This document shows positions 52,008 to 63,951 of a DNA stretch of 64,000 bases, piece after piece. Numbering within the stretch: the first letter of the stretch is position 1; each line of letters begins with the position of its first letter. The notes beneath the pieces were generated by a model that saw only the letters and a program-made list of their open reading frames with translations, was not told the origin of the DNA and did not search any database. This stretch comes from Hyphomicrobium sulfonivorans (GTDB lineage Bacteria > Pseudomonadota > Alphaproteobacteria > Rhizobiales > Hyphomicrobiaceae). The position numbers and the translations under genes are program-made. The stretch lies in assembly GCF_013306565.1 (NCBI RefSeq), contig NZ_PZPO01000005.1, positions 62,001 through 126,000 on the forward strand, in the 5' to 3' direction.

Positions 52008-54050
52008 ATGAGTAAGCCGCAGCAGGCCGGCGAACCCAGCATGGACGATATTCTAGCGTCCATCCGCAGGATGATTTCGGACGATCGGCCCGCAGCCGAG
52101 CTCGACCCGCAACCAGATGCGCTTGAGGCCCTTGGACGTGCCAGCGATGACGCTTTCAATGCTCCAGGATTGAACGGCGGGTCGCACGCTCCCGTATCGC
52201 CGGGGGCTTTTTCGCCCACCCTCACAGCGCACGACGCCCAGCTCCCGGCTGGCGAAGGCTCTCCCGCAACATTCAACAGCCTGGCCGATGCCTTGAAGGT
52301 AGCTGCCGCCCATTCGGAGCGGCGCCTTTCGGCTGACCGGCGCCCTGAGCCGGCTGCTCTCGAAACGCCGTCCTTCGCCCCATCTGGCCCCGCACCGGGC
52401 AAGGCTGAGTTCGCGCCACCAGCGGATGTGTGGGCTGCTCTTACCGCCGGTTCAACAGAACAGCCGCCCGCCGAGACAGCACCGGCTCCGGTGGCGCGGC
52501 AACTGCCCGAATTTCCAGAGGCGCGACGTGCGCCCGCGCCATTTGCGGCGGCTCCGGGTGTGGCGCCTGCATCTGCCCCCCCAATGAGGCCCGCGCCGAA
52601 AGCACCCGAGCGGCCTGACCTGCTGGGCTTCGATTTCGGCACCATCGTCACCAATCGAGACGGCGGAGCGCGGGTGACTTCGCCGCTGCCGGCCATGCCG
52701 TCTGCATCAGCGGCTGTGGCACGCCAGCCATCCTCCGTCGCCGATAACAACGCGCCCAAAGCTCCGGAAGCTACGGTGGCGCCGGTCGCGGAGGCGGCTG
52801 CAACCATTGCAGCGCCAGCCGATTTGCATCCGCAGGCAGTTGCCGCCCCGCCGGTCAATGCCCCTACGCCCGTCTCGGCGCCCGCGCCGGTCTCCGTCGC
52901 GCCAGCTCCTGCCATTCCAGTCATCGCTGTTCCAGGTCCGGTTCCTGCCACGCCGGTTTCGGTCGAGGTAGTGGCAACTGAAAATCACAGCAAGCCGGCA
53001 GGTGCCGCTGCCGTCGCGCCGCCTAACGCAACGCCCGTTTCTCAGCCTGTCGAAACGCCGGCTGACGCTACCGCTCCGATAAAGCCGGTTGCCGACACTG
53101 AAAAAGATAAGCCGCTGAGCGCTGAGGCGCCGGCCCTGCCACCGCTGGCCGCGCGCATCAATGGGCACCCGCAGACGGTGCCCCGGCCATCGTTCAACCG
53201 CTCGCTGAATGGCGGCGGCGCTGACCCGTTCAGGTCATCCCCTGAAGCGGTGCAGCCACTGTCGAGCAGCGCACCAGCTGAGGCAACGCCGTCTGAGGCT
53301 AAGGCTGAAACGCCAATTGCTGGCGCCGATGCACGCCCGGCCGTGGATGTTCCGCCGATTGCCGATGCGCAGCCGTCGATATCCGGCCGCGCCGGCGAGC
53401 CAGCAGTGCAGCCGCTTGCAGCCGCGCCGCTGAATGGCCCCCTGAATAGCTTGAGCAACGGCAATGCCATTGGCGGCGGGGTCGTGGCGCCTTTCCCGCG
53501 TCTGCTGCAGCCCCGTGAGGTGGCGCCGTTTCAGCCGCCGTTGACGTCGAAAGGCGGTGGTTGGCCGGGACGCCCGGTTGATGATGAAGCGGCAGCCGCA
53601 GGCGCGGACGATGCGCCCGTTGGAAAGGCGACGTCGCCTGGCATTGCGCAAGCTCCAGCCCCTGCATCACCGTCGATCGCACACGCTGCTACCGCAGTCA
53701 GCGTCGCCGACGCCCTTGGCGACGCGGCGCAGGCGAAAGCCGACGCATTGCTCGATGCGGTGGTTGATCTGGTTCAGCAGCAGCCCGGCGCGCTTTCGGT
53801 GCTCACCTCGGGCGCGTCGTTTATCGGCGGCGTCGATGGGCCAAAGCCCGGCCTTCCAGCGTTGAGCGAGCCGCATCTCTTGGCGAGCTCACCCGCGCCG
53901 CAGAAGCTGGATCGTGCGGCGGCAGAATTGCTGCGGCCGATGCTGCGCCAGTGGCTGGCCGAGAATATGCCGCGCATCGTGGAAGAGGCATTGCGCAGCG
54001 AATTGAACGAGCAGTTGAGCAGCTCTCGCAGCACTCCTGACAAGAAGTGA
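52008..54050 (+). CDS. popZ: Very long PopZ-like polar organising protein (DUF2497)
   Basis: 680 residues, versus about 180 for Caulobacter PopZ. The N-terminal motif EPSMDDILASIRRMISDDRP is a PopZ/DUF2497 hallmark. The C-terminal self-assembly helices are also typical: KLDRAAAELLRPMLRQWL and MPRIVEEALRSEL. Between them lie over 500 residues rich in Ala, Pro, Val and Thr with no domains, so the acidic linker known in PopZ is greatly enlarged. It is expected to form polar condensates that anchor chromosome origins via ParB. ATG 52008 with GGAGG upstream; valS lies downstream, as in relatives. Confidence 0.88.
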   Translation: MSKPQQAGEPSMDDILASIRRMISDDRPAAELDPQPDALEALGRASDDAFNAPGLNGGSHAPVSPGAFSPTLTAHDAQLPAGEGSPATFNSLADALKVAAAHSERRLSADRRPEPAALETPSFAPSGPAPGKAEFAPPADVWAALTAGSTEQPPAETAPAPVARQLPEFPEARRAPAPFAAAPGVAPASAPPMRPAPKAPERPDLLGFDFGTIVTNRDGGARVTSPLPAMPSASAAVARQPSSVADNNAPKAPEATVAPVAEAAATIAAPADLHPQAVAAPPVNAPTPVSAPAPVSVAPAPAIPVIAVPGPVPATPVSVEVVATENHSKPAGAAAVAPPNATPVSQPVETPADATAPIKPVADTEKDKPLSAEAPALPPLAARINGHPQTVPRPSFNRSLNGGGADPFRSSPEAVQPLSSSAPAEATPSEAKAETPIAGADARPAVDVPPIADAQPSISGRAGEPAVQPLAAAPLNGPLNSLSNGNAIGGGVVAPFPRLLQPREVAPFQPPLTSKGGGWPGRPVDDEAAAAGADDAPVGKATSPGIAQAPAPASPSIAHAATAVSVADALGDAAQAKADALLDAVVDLVQQQPGALSVLTSGASFIGGVDGPKPGLPALSEPHLLASSPAPQKLDRAAAELLRPMLRQWLAENMPRIVEEALRSELNEQLSSSRSTPDKK

Positions 54051-54176
54051 CGCGTTTGACGCAGTTTCGCCGGGGTTTGTGACGGAGCACATAGAGCTGC
54101 CCGTTGCCCGGCTCGACTGTGGCACCGTTGACAGCGCGGGAACGGACGGCGTACGACCGCAAACCTGCCCTCCAGA

Positions 54177-54331
54177 CCATGATGGCTTCGGACCTTATCA
54201 GTCCGAAGGGTGAATCATCGGTCTGAAGAATTTCCATGATCGCTTCGGACTCTACCAGTTCGTGGTGTAATTCATCGGTTTCATCAAAAGGCTAGAGTCG
54301 CCCGCGATTCTAAGAAAAGCGACTTGCTCTA
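54177..54331. repeat. Interspersed repeat A, copies 2 and 3
   Basis: Copy 2 (54177-54223) has a perfect stem CTTCGGAC (54186-54193) and GTCCGAAG (54201-54208) around a 7-base loop. Copy 3 (54234-54331) is a diverged first module plus the second module, gcgattctaagaaaagcga. Copy 1 is at 1505-1602. They occupy the valS leader and carry no gene. Confidence 0.82.
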
Positions 54332-54346
54332 GAGATTTCCGCCCCC

Positions 54347-57160
<2,814 letters not shown>

Positions 57161-57680
57161 TAGGGCCGCCGGTGTTTCAGGCGCACAGTGCTCTGAAGCA
57201 GCAGGATTGCGGGCGGCCAGTTGGTCGCTCGCTCCCCCGCGCTTTTCTGTAGCGGTATCAGACTTGTAACGGTATTCGCCTCTGAACCGAAAAACGGGGT
57301 GAGGAGTGGGTGAGGACTGCCGTCCACACCTCGCCGCGAAAAGCACTTTCACGCGTCGATCGCGGATGCCGGCCGCCGTTGCAGCCTAGAACCGCTCTAC
57401 ATTATGGACTAGGTTAATGCTCCGTTGGCGCATGTGGCAAACCGGCCACGAATTGGGCGCGGACTGCCTCTGTTGGGCCACAATACGGCGCCAGCTTGCA
57501 GGCTAAGGGAGAGCCAAGGGAAGTGCGCAAGGGGCGAGGGTGCCATTTGCCTATGCGCGCGCTTTTCAAAACAGTCGGATCTTTTTTGGTCGGCAAGGGC
57601 AGCCTTCGTTGAGTCCTGCAGCTTTTCCATTAAATGGTGCTGCAACAATCTCTTATCTGGGTGCACGGAATAAAAAACGA
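57161..57680. other. Intergenic region between valS and ilvD
   Basis: 520 bp. The ilvD frame extends upstream to 57540 but with non-conserved composition. No terminator, attenuator (such as a Leu/Val/Ile-rich leader peptide), T-box or repeat was recognised. It presumably holds the ilvD promoter. Confidence 0.5.
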
Positions 57681-59405
57681 ATGGCTGACTACAAATTCGA
57701 CAAATCAAAACTGCCAAGCCGTCACGTAACGGAAGGTCCGACGCGCGCGCCGCATCGCTCTTACTATTACGCCATGGGTCTCAGCGAAGAGGAGATTCAC
57801 CGTCCGTTTGTCGGCGTGGTCTCGTGCTGGAACGAAGCGGCCCCCTGCAACATCGCACTGCAGCGCCAGGCGCAGTCGGCCAAGGCCGGTGTGAAGGAAG
57901 CGGGCGGTACGCCGCGCGAATTCTGCACCATCACCGTCACCGACGGCATCGCCATGGGCCATCAGGGCATGAAGTCGTCGCTGGTCTCGCGCGAGGTGAT
58001 CGCTGATTCCATCGAGCTGACCATGCGTGGCCATTGCTATGACGCGTTGGTTGGCATCGCGGGCTGCGACAAGAGCCTGCCCGGCACCATGATGGCGATG
58101 CTGCGCCTCAACGTGCCGTCAGTGTTCATGTACGGTGGCTCGATTCTGCCGGGCAAATTCAAGGGTCACGACGTGACCGTGCAGGACGTCTTCGAAGGCG
58201 TCGGCATGCACTCGGTCGGCAAGATGACCGACGACGAGCTGCACGAGCTTGAGTGTGGCGCATGCCCCAGTGCGGGTGCGTGTGGTGCGCAGTTCACCGC
58301 CAACACGATGGCGTGCGTATCGGAGGCCATTGGCCTCGCGCTGCCGGGTTCGGCTGGCACGCCGGCTCCCTATGAAAGTCGCGACCAGTATGCGCACGCG
58401 AGCGGCGAAGCGGTCATGCGCTGTCTGGCGCTGGGCATTCGTCCGCGTGACATCTGCACCCGCAAGGCGTTCGAGAATGCTGCGATCATCGTCGCGGCGA
58501 CGGGCGGTTCCACCAACGGCGCGCTGCATCTGCCGGCGATGGCCCATGAAGTTGGCATCGACTTCGATCTGTTCGATGTCGCCGAGATCTTCCGCAAGAC
58601 GCCGTACATCGCCGACCTGAAGCCGGGTGGCAAATATGTTTCCAACGACGTGCATGCGATTGGCGGCGTGCCGCAGATCCTCAAGGCACTGCTCGAAGGC
58701 GGCATTCTGCACGGTGACTGTTTGACGGTCACGGGCAAGACGATGGCCGAAAATCTCGAGTCGGTGAAGTTCAACACCAATCAGGACGTCGTCTATCCGG
58801 TCTCCAACCCGATCAGCCCCACCGGTGGCGTTGTCGGTCTCCGGGGCACGCTGGCACCGGAAGGCGCGATCGTGAAGGTCGCTGGCCTGAAGATGCTGAA
58901 GTATCGCGGCCCGGCCCGCTGCTTCGACTGCGAGGAAGATGCGTTCGCGGCCGTTGAGGCTGGCAACTACAAGGAAGGCGAAGTTCTCGTCATCCGCTAC
59001 GAGGGGCCGCGCGGCGGTCCTGGCATGCGCGAAATGCTGTCGACGACGGCGGCGCTGTACGGCCAGGGCGCGGGCGACAAGGTGGCTCTGATCACCGATG
59101 GCCGTTTCTCCGGCGCTACACGCGGCCTGTGCATCGGCCATGTTGGTCCGGAGGCTGCCGTGGGTGGCCCGATCGGCCTGCTGAAGGATGGCGACATCAT
59201 CTCTATTGATGCCGAAGCGGGAACGCTCGACGTCGAACTCGATCCTGCCGAGCTGGAAGAGCGCAGGAAAAACTGGAAAGCCCCACCGAATGCCTATCAA
59301 ACCGGCGCAATTCGCAAATATGCCGAATTGGTCGGGCCGGCATATCAGGGGGCTGTAACCCATGCCGGCGGAAAAGCGGAAGTGATCTGCTATGCGGACA
59401 TTTGA
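57681..59405 (+). CDS. ilvD: Dihydroxy-acid dehydratase
   Basis: 574 residues. It dehydrates dihydroxy acids to 2-keto acids for Val, Leu and Ile. The [2Fe-2S] ligands fit Cys56 (EAAPCN), Cys129 ([10 protein letters not shown]) and Cys201 ([10 protein letters not shown]). Other hallmarks: [44 protein letters not shown] and [18 protein letters not shown] 57681 is the conserved start. Its 3' end overlaps the ExoR-like gene by 14 bp. Confidence 0.97.
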   Translation: MADYKFDKSKLPSRHVTEGPTRAPHRSYYYAMGLSEEEIHRPFVGVVSCWNEAAPCNIALQRQAQSAKAGVKEAGGTPREFCTITVTDGIAMGHQGMKSSLVSREVIADSIELTMRGHCYDALVGIAGCDKSLPGTMMAMLRLNVPSVFMYGGSILPGKFKGHDVTVQDVFEGVGMHSVGKMTDDELHELECGACPSAGACGAQFTANTMACVSEAIGLALPGSAGTPAPYESRDQYAHASGEAVMRCLALGIRPRDICTRKAFENAAIIVAATGGSTNGALHLPAMAHEVGIDFDLFDVAEIFRKTPYIADLKPGGKYVSNDVHAIGGVPQILKALLEGGILHGDCLTVTGKTMAENLESVKFNTNQDVVYPVSNPISPTGGVVGLRGTLAPEGAIVKVAGLKMLKYRGPARCFDCEEDAFAAVEAGNYKEGEVLVIRYEGPRGGPGMREMLSTTAALYGQGAGDKVALITDGRFSGATRGLCIGHVGPEAAVGGPIGLLKDGDIISIDAEAGTLDVELDPAELEERRKNWKAPPNAYQTGAIRKYAELVGPAYQGAVTHAGGKAEVICYADI

Positions 59406-60534
59406 TCGGACCGTTTGCACACTGCTGACCGGAGCAATGCTTTGCCTGGGCGCCATTGGCGCCTGGGCGGCTCCAGCGAAATATACTTCGCCGCAGGATG
59501 CCCTCGACCAGGGCATCGGCGCATTCAACGGCGGCTACTATGAGATCGCTGTCGATGCGCTGGAGCAGGCGGCGCAGTCGCACATGTTCCTGGCGCCGTA
59601 CTATCTGGCGCGCATCTACGCCGACAATAACGGCTCGCGCACCGACCATGCGAAGGCCTACGAGCTCTATCTCAAGATCGCCGAAGAACATACCGACGTC
59701 GATCCTGACGACGACCGCCGCGCACCCTATGTCGCGAAGGCGATGACGCGGATTGCCGGATATCTGCTGACCGGGCTGCCCGAAGCCAATCTCAAGGCCA
59801 ACCCGAAGATCGCGATGGAATATCTGCGCGAGGCTGCGCAGTTCTTTCGCGACGAGGATGCGCAGTTCGAACTCGCCAAGCTTTATCTGCATGGCGACGT
59901 GATCGAAAGCGACGTTCCCTATGCGCGGCACTGGCTTTCGGTGCTGAGTCAGAAGGGGCATCCGGGCGCGCAGGCCTATCTGGCCGACATGCTTTGGCGC
60001 GGCAAATACATGAAGGCCGATCCGGTTCGCGCGCTGGCGCTGATCTCGGTCGCGGTGTCCAGCGCGCCGACCTATGAGCGCCTGTGGATCGAAGACATCT
60101 ACCAGAACATCTATTGCGGCGCCCCCAACGGCGTGCGTCGTCAGGCCACCGGCCTCGTTGCTGACTGGCGCACACGCTACGGCCGCAAGCCTGACATGCG
60201 CGATGACATCGGCCTCGGGCTTTTGAACATCCAGCCGACGCGCGCGTGCGGCAACGGCGAAATGGTCGTGTTCGATATGGAGGCGCAGGAGCAGCTTTCG
60301 GCCGATCAGCCGGCTACGGCAGTTGTTCAGCCACCCGCCACGACCGGCACTGTTTCGGCTTCGACGCCACCGGCCGTGCCCGCTGCTTTGCCGGCTGCCG
60401 TCACACCGCCAGGCAGTGGCGCCACCTTCATGGGTGCTTCGGCCGGCGGCATGCTTGAGGCCGGTGCAAAGTCGGTCGATGCGCACGATGTCGGCGCCAG
60501 CGCGAGCGTTTCGGGAACTGCAACGGCCCGCTGA
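59392..60534 (+). CDS. exoR: ExoR-like periplasmic Sel1-repeat protein
   Basis: 380 residues. A signal peptide ends AIGAWA. Sel1/TPR-like repeats follow (about 35-235; [18 protein letters not shown], then [20 protein letters not shown], then [13 protein letters not shown] and [12 protein letters not shown]), matching the layout of Rhizobiales ExoR. The C-terminal 80 residues are a Pro/Ala/Thr-rich linker ending in a Gly/Ser-rich tail. ExoR binds the sensor kinase ChvG/ExoS and represses its ChvI signalling. ATG overlaps the ilvD stop region, so the two may be coexpressed. The assignment is by overall resemblance, not one signature residue. Confidence 0.8.
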   Translation: MRTFDRTVCTLLTGAMLCLGAIGAWAAPAKYTSPQDALDQGIGAFNGGYYEIAVDALEQAAQSHMFLAPYYLARIYADNNGSRTDHAKAYELYLKIAEEHTDVDPDDDRRAPYVAKAMTRIAGYLLTGLPEANLKANPKIAMEYLREAAQFFRDEDAQFELAKLYLHGDVIESDVPYARHWLSVLSQKGHPGAQAYLADMLWRGKYMKADPVRALALISVAVSSAPTYERLWIEDIYQNIYCGAPNGVRRQATGLVADWRTRYGRKPDMRDDIGLGLLNIQPTRACGNGEMVVFDMEAQEQLSADQPATAVVQPPATTGTVSASTPPAVPAALPAAVTPPGSGATFMGASAGGMLEAGAKSVDAHDVGASASVSGTATAR

Positions 60535-60876
60535 ATGCTCCGCTGTCGGTGCGATTGACCTCCGAAGGCTGCGACCAATTCGTATTTCTGGGGATATTGG
60601 AAGGCCCGATTGTTGGCCATTTGGGCCAGTCTGTCACAGCTTTGGCTGCTTATTGCGACGGAATGGCACCCTAAAAAGCAGATCTTGCGAGCGTTTGATT
60701 GTTTTTGGCCCACGTGCAGTAGTTTTGTGCAAAGAATATCTGTGATTGTTACTTGAGCAGCATTTCAAATGCTCCTACCTTCACCATTAACAACCAGCAT
60801 AAGAATCTCACTACGGGGATCACGTCCAAGGCGGATTGAGGCGCGCTGAGCGCGCCGATGGACCTTGGAGGTGTGC
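60535..60876. other. Intergenic region upstream of the exported protein at 60877
   Basis: 342 bp without a credible gene. It holds a perfect hairpin at 60840-60856 just ahead of the Shine-Dalgarno of the next gene, and presumably its promoter. No terminator for the ExoR-like gene was recognised. Confidence 0.5.
60840..60856 (+). promoter_or_regulatory. Hairpin immediately upstream of a ribosome binding site
   Basis: GGCGCGC (60840-60846) pairs perfectly with GCGCGCC (60850-60856) around TGA. The Shine-Dalgarno GGAGG starts 10 bases later (60867) and the ATG is at 60877. The hairpin could protect the 5' end or modulate translation; no further signal was seen. Confidence 0.4.
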
Positions 60877-61299
60877 ATGACTGGCTCTGCTGCTCTGCGC
60901 CGCTCTTGGCGGCAGCTCTCTGCAAAATCCGCTGTTTTGGCTCTCTGCTGCGCGGCCGCGATTGTGCCGGCGTCCAATGCTGCGCCCATGTATCCATCAG
61001 AACGCGTGCGTGGCTTCTTCTGCAATGAGATGAGCCACTCGGTCGACTTCCTGATGCAGCAGACCAAGGGCGAAAACGAAGAGATCGCCGCTAACAGTGT
61101 CAACAAGGCGCTCGCGAAGTTTTCGTGCGCCTATTACCTGCCGGTGAATGCGATCTACACCGGCGAACATACCGTGATGAAGCGCGGCATGATCTTCAAG
61201 CTGCACAGCTATGTGTTCCTGCCCGAGCGGGTGGAGCGCTGGAGCGGCTCGGCGGTCAGCACGCTGCAGGTTTCACCCTACGCCAAGCACGATGTTTGA
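60877..61299 (+). CDS. Exported protein of unknown function
   Basis: 140 residues. ATG 60877 follows GGAGG. A signal peptide contains SAVLALCCAAAIVPASNA. The mature domain (RVRGFFCNEMSHSVDFLMQQ to HSYVFLPERVERWSGSAV) has two Cys that could pair and looks mixed alpha/beta. No family was recognised. It ends before a strong shared terminator. Confidence 0.72.
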   Translation: MTGSAALRRSWRQLSAKSAVLALCCAAAIVPASNAAPMYPSERVRGFFCNEMSHSVDFLMQQTKGENEEIAANSVNKALAKFSCAYYLPVNAIYTGEHTVMKRGMIFKLHSYVFLPERVERWSGSAVSTLQVSPYAKHDV

Positions 61300-61404
61300 G
61301 GGGGGCGCTCCCCGGGCGTCTTTGTATGAAAGCGCTCGGGGAGTGGCTGCACGGATCAGGCGAAGCCGTTGCGGTATCAGCGACGACTTCCGATGGCCAA
61401 ACAG

Positions 61405-61446
61405 CAAAAGGCCGGACATGCAAATGAATGCATGCCCGGCCTTTTG
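61405..61446. terminator. Long bidirectional terminator
   Basis: CAAAAGGCCGGACATGCA (61405-61422) pairs with 61429-61446 with a single mismatch around AATGAA, ending CCTTTTG. A/T flanks on both sides serve the two convergent exported-protein genes. Confidence 0.92.
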
Positions 61447-61469
61447 TGTCTGATGAGTAACTCGGACGA

Positions 61470-61904
61470 TCAACGGCGCTTCAGGTTGAGCTGTGCTGAC
61501 GTGCCGTCGCCGGAGAGGCTGACGCTCTGGCTCTTGCCGTTGACGTGCACGCGGATCGATCCGCGCACGTTGTAATCGCGATTGTAGAAGCTGCCCTTAT
61601 ATGAGCTGCCGCTGACGCGATACACCTTGGCAGTCTGCGATGCCTTGCCCGATGCCGTGGCGCATGTTGCCGTGACGGTGTAGCTGGCGCCGCCGCCGGA
61701 ATAGCTCGCGTGGCAGCGGGCCTTTTCCTTGGATCCGTTGGAGAACGAGACCCATCCGCCGCCGCTCCACGAGCCGGACAGGCTGGCGGCTGCAGCGGAA
61801 GGCTCGGCGGAGCTTGCACCGACGAAACCGAGGACGGGGAGGGCAGCCAGCGACAGCACCACAGTGCTGCGCGCCGCACGATTGAAGATGTTGAGATTGT
61901 TCAT
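61470..61904 (-). CDS. Exported Ser/Gly-rich beta protein of unknown function
   Basis: 144 residues. The signal region TVVLSLAALPVLGFVGASSA precedes a Ser/Gly/Tyr-rich domain (SLSGSWSGGGWVSF, then CHASYSGGGASYTVTATCA, then YNRDYNVRGSIRVHV, then SVSLSGDGTSAQLNL). Two Cys (CHAS and TATCA) are close in sequence and could pair. The strand-turn composition suggests a small beta barrel or sandwich. ATG 61904 is chosen; the longer frame is unlikely. Family not assigned. Confidence 0.72.
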   Translation of the reverse strand: MNNLNIFNRAARSTVVLSLAALPVLGFVGASSAEPSAAAASLSGSWSGGGWVSFSNGSKEKARCHASYSGGGASYTVTATCATASGKASQTAKVYRVSGSSYKGSFYNRDYNVRGSIRVHVNGKSQSVSLSGDGTSAQLNLKRR

Positions 61905-62363
61905 GACCGGACCTTGCGCGATAGGTGTGTGTCCAACAATGGCTGGACGGGATTGAAACCGCTCGAACGAGAGCAATCAACCGTTTCCGGCCCAGACATT
62001 GGCTTAGAAACGTAACAAGTCGCTGAACGGCAACGGTCGGCCGGATTGCGCACCCGCGAAGCGCGCAAGCCATTTTTAACCCGGCAAGTGCCCGCAAACA
62101 GACAACAAAACATTGCTCAGAAGGGGTGTCGGTAATCGTTGCTGATGCGCTCTGGCATCTGACGATTTCGTGCGCGTGCCTAAATTATTGAGTTTGGACG
62201 CATAAAAAATGCATCGACGAACTTGGTGATCCGTTCGCAGATGACTGGGCCGGTCCGATGGAACAATCGATCTGTCGGCAGATAATTCGGTGATTTCCTA
62301 TGCCGCGCCGCACAAGGCGAGCAGTCGCATAACGCAAATGTGACAGCCGTTGAGCCGGAAAAT
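61905..62363. other. Intergenic region
   Basis: 459-bp spacer between the exported protein at 61904 and the xth stop at 62364. Several minus frames run through it without a signal peptide, Shine-Dalgarno or family match. No strong hairpin was found. It should hold the promoter of the 61904 gene. Confidence 0.45.
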
Positions 62364-63146
62364 TTAAACGTCCAGTTCAACCCATGCTGGCACATGGTCG
62401 GACGGTTTTTCCCATCCGCGCGTGAATCGGTCGACGCCCGCGGCGCGCAGGCGATCGGTCGCTTGCGGTGACAACAGCAGATGGTCGATGCGGATGCCGT
62501 CGTCTTTCTGGAAAGCGCCCGCCTGATAATCCCAGAACGTGTAGACGCCCGGCCCTGGATGACACAGGCGGATGGCATCGGTCAGGCCATCGCTCAGCAT
62601 CCGCCGATATGCAGCGCGCGATTCCGGCTGAAACAGTGCGTCCGATGTCCATGCGGCGGGGCGCTTGGCATCCATCGGCTCGGGGATGATGTTGTAGTCG
62701 CCCGCCATGACGAACGGCACTTCCTCGGCCAGCAGGTCGCGGAAATGCGCGTGCAGTCGCTCCAGCCATCCGAGCTTGTAGGGAAACTTCTCCGTCGCGA
62801 CGGGATTGCCGTTCGGCGCGTAGATCGATGCAACCTTGACGATGCCGGACGGCACCGAAATCACCGCCTCGATGAAGCGCGATTGCATGTCCTCGTCGTT
62901 GCCTGGCAATCCGGTGCGCACTTCCTCAAGCGGCAGCTTGGAGAGAATTGCGACGCCATTAAAGCCCTTCTGGCCATGGATCGCGCACTGGTATCCCAGC
63001 TCTTCGAATACGGCGGCGGGAAATGCCTCGGTCTGCGATTTGATCTCCTGCAGACAGATAACGTCCGGAGATTCCTGCCGCAGATAGGCGAGCGCTGATT
63101 CAAGGCGTGCCTTCACGCCGTTGATGTTCCAGGTGGTGACTTTCAT
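62364..63146 (-). CDS. xth: Exodeoxyribonuclease III
   Basis: 260 residues. It is an AP endonuclease and 3' repair exonuclease of base excision repair. The EEP fold is intact: catalytic Glu34 in CLQEIKS, then GFNGVAILSK, DYNIIPEPMDAKRP, RIDHLLLSP and the final SDHVPAWVEL with the terminal His. It lies close to the minus-strand erpA gene (141 bp), the common alphaproteobacterial arrangement. Confidence 0.96.
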   Translation of the reverse strand: MKVTTWNINGVKARLESALAYLRQESPDVICLQEIKSQTEAFPAAVFEELGYQCAIHGQKGFNGVAILSKLPLEEVRTGLPGNDEDMQSRFIEAVISVPSGIVKVASIYAPNGNPVATEKFPYKLGWLERLHAHFRDLLAEEVPFVMAGDYNIIPEPMDAKRPAAWTSDALFQPESRAAYRRMLSDGLTDAIRLCHPGPGVYTFWDYQAGAFQKDDGIRIDHLLLSPQATDRLRAAGVDRFTRGWEKPSDHVPAWVELDV

Positions 63147-63287
63147 GGAGGCAAGCCGTAGCGGAGAATCGGACAGGGCGCCAGCAAGGCTGCACGGGCG
63201 CGCGGCAGTTGCGAATTATCGCGCGTCGGTTTTGCCGCCGCCAATCCTTCGCAACCGATTGCCTTGCCCGTTACCTTGCGAAGGTCG

Positions 63288-63617
63288 TCAGATGGAGAAG
63301 CTGGTGCCGCAGCCGCACGATGCCGTGGCTTGCGGATTGTTGACGCGGAAAAACGCGCCCATCAGGTCATCGACGAAATCGATCTCCGAGCCGGAGAGAA
63401 AGCCCAGCGAAACCTGATCGATCACCACCTTCGCGCCTCCGCGCTCCAGCACCAGATCGTCGTCTGCTGCGCCGGGCACCAGATCGAACTTGTACTGGAA
63501 GCCGGAACAGCCGCCGCCTTCGACGCTGATGCGGAACGCGTTGGCGGCCGCTTCATCGGCGAGGATCTCGGCAATGCGCTTGGCGGCGCGGTCTGTGACG
63601 ATAACGGAATCGCTCAT
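63288..63617 (-). CDS. erpA: A-type iron-sulfur carrier protein
   Basis: 109 residues. The three cluster-carrying Cys are Cys37 in GGGCSGFQY, and Cys101 and Cys103 in SCGCGTSF. They are framed by the family strand LSGSEIDFVDDLMGAFFRVNNP. It carries [4Fe-4S]/[2Fe-2S] clusters to apo-enzymes. ATG 63617 (MSDSVIV) is chosen over an in-frame start four codons earlier. ErpA versus SufA/IscA subtype is inferred. Confidence 0.92.
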   Translation of the reverse strand: MSDSVIVTDRAAKRIAEILADEAAANAFRISVEGGGCSGFQYKFDLVPGAADDDLVLERGGAKVVIDQVSLGFLSGSEIDFVDDLMGAFFRVNNPQATASCGCGTSFSI

Positions 63618-63951
63618 CGTGCTTCTCAAGGTGACCTACGGTTTGACCGATGTCGGAACCCGGCTGGGCTTGTGCCGATCGCTGCGCGACGGTGTGCAAG
63701 CTTGCGCCTGCCGGGAATCTAACTCTATGCAAGATAAGAGTGAAGCTGCCGAAATCCAAATCTGGCAAATGCCGGCGCGAAACAGGCCCACTATTACAGG
63801 GTCGATCACAGACCAGCGATGCCTTTGGGGGGGCATCGCATGGCCTACGGCCCGGAATGAGGCCAGGCAACGGGGCGGCTGGATATTGGGAGCGGGGGCG
63901 GATTATGCGGTTTATGATGTGGCCAGCGGCAGAACCGGTTTGCCAGAATCC
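63618..63951. other. Intergenic region upstream of the truncated gene at 63952
   Basis: 334 bp. A 16-codon frame at 63905 (MRFMMWPAAEPVCQNP) has a purine-rich stretch ahead of it, and its stop overlaps the next ATG (63952). Otherwise there is no supported gene or repeat. Confidence 0.4.

Noticed and set aside
57540-57680. N-terminal extension of IlvD
   Set aside because: 47 added residues without conservation; ATG 57681 is the canonical start.
57161-57680. Attenuator or leader peptide upstream of ilvD
   Set aside because: No Leu/Val/Ile-codon run with terminator/antiterminator pairing was found.
58119-59528. 469-codon minus-strand open frame opposite ilvD
   Set aside because: Antisense shadow of ilvD. 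Composition is not protein-like and there is no ribosome binding site.
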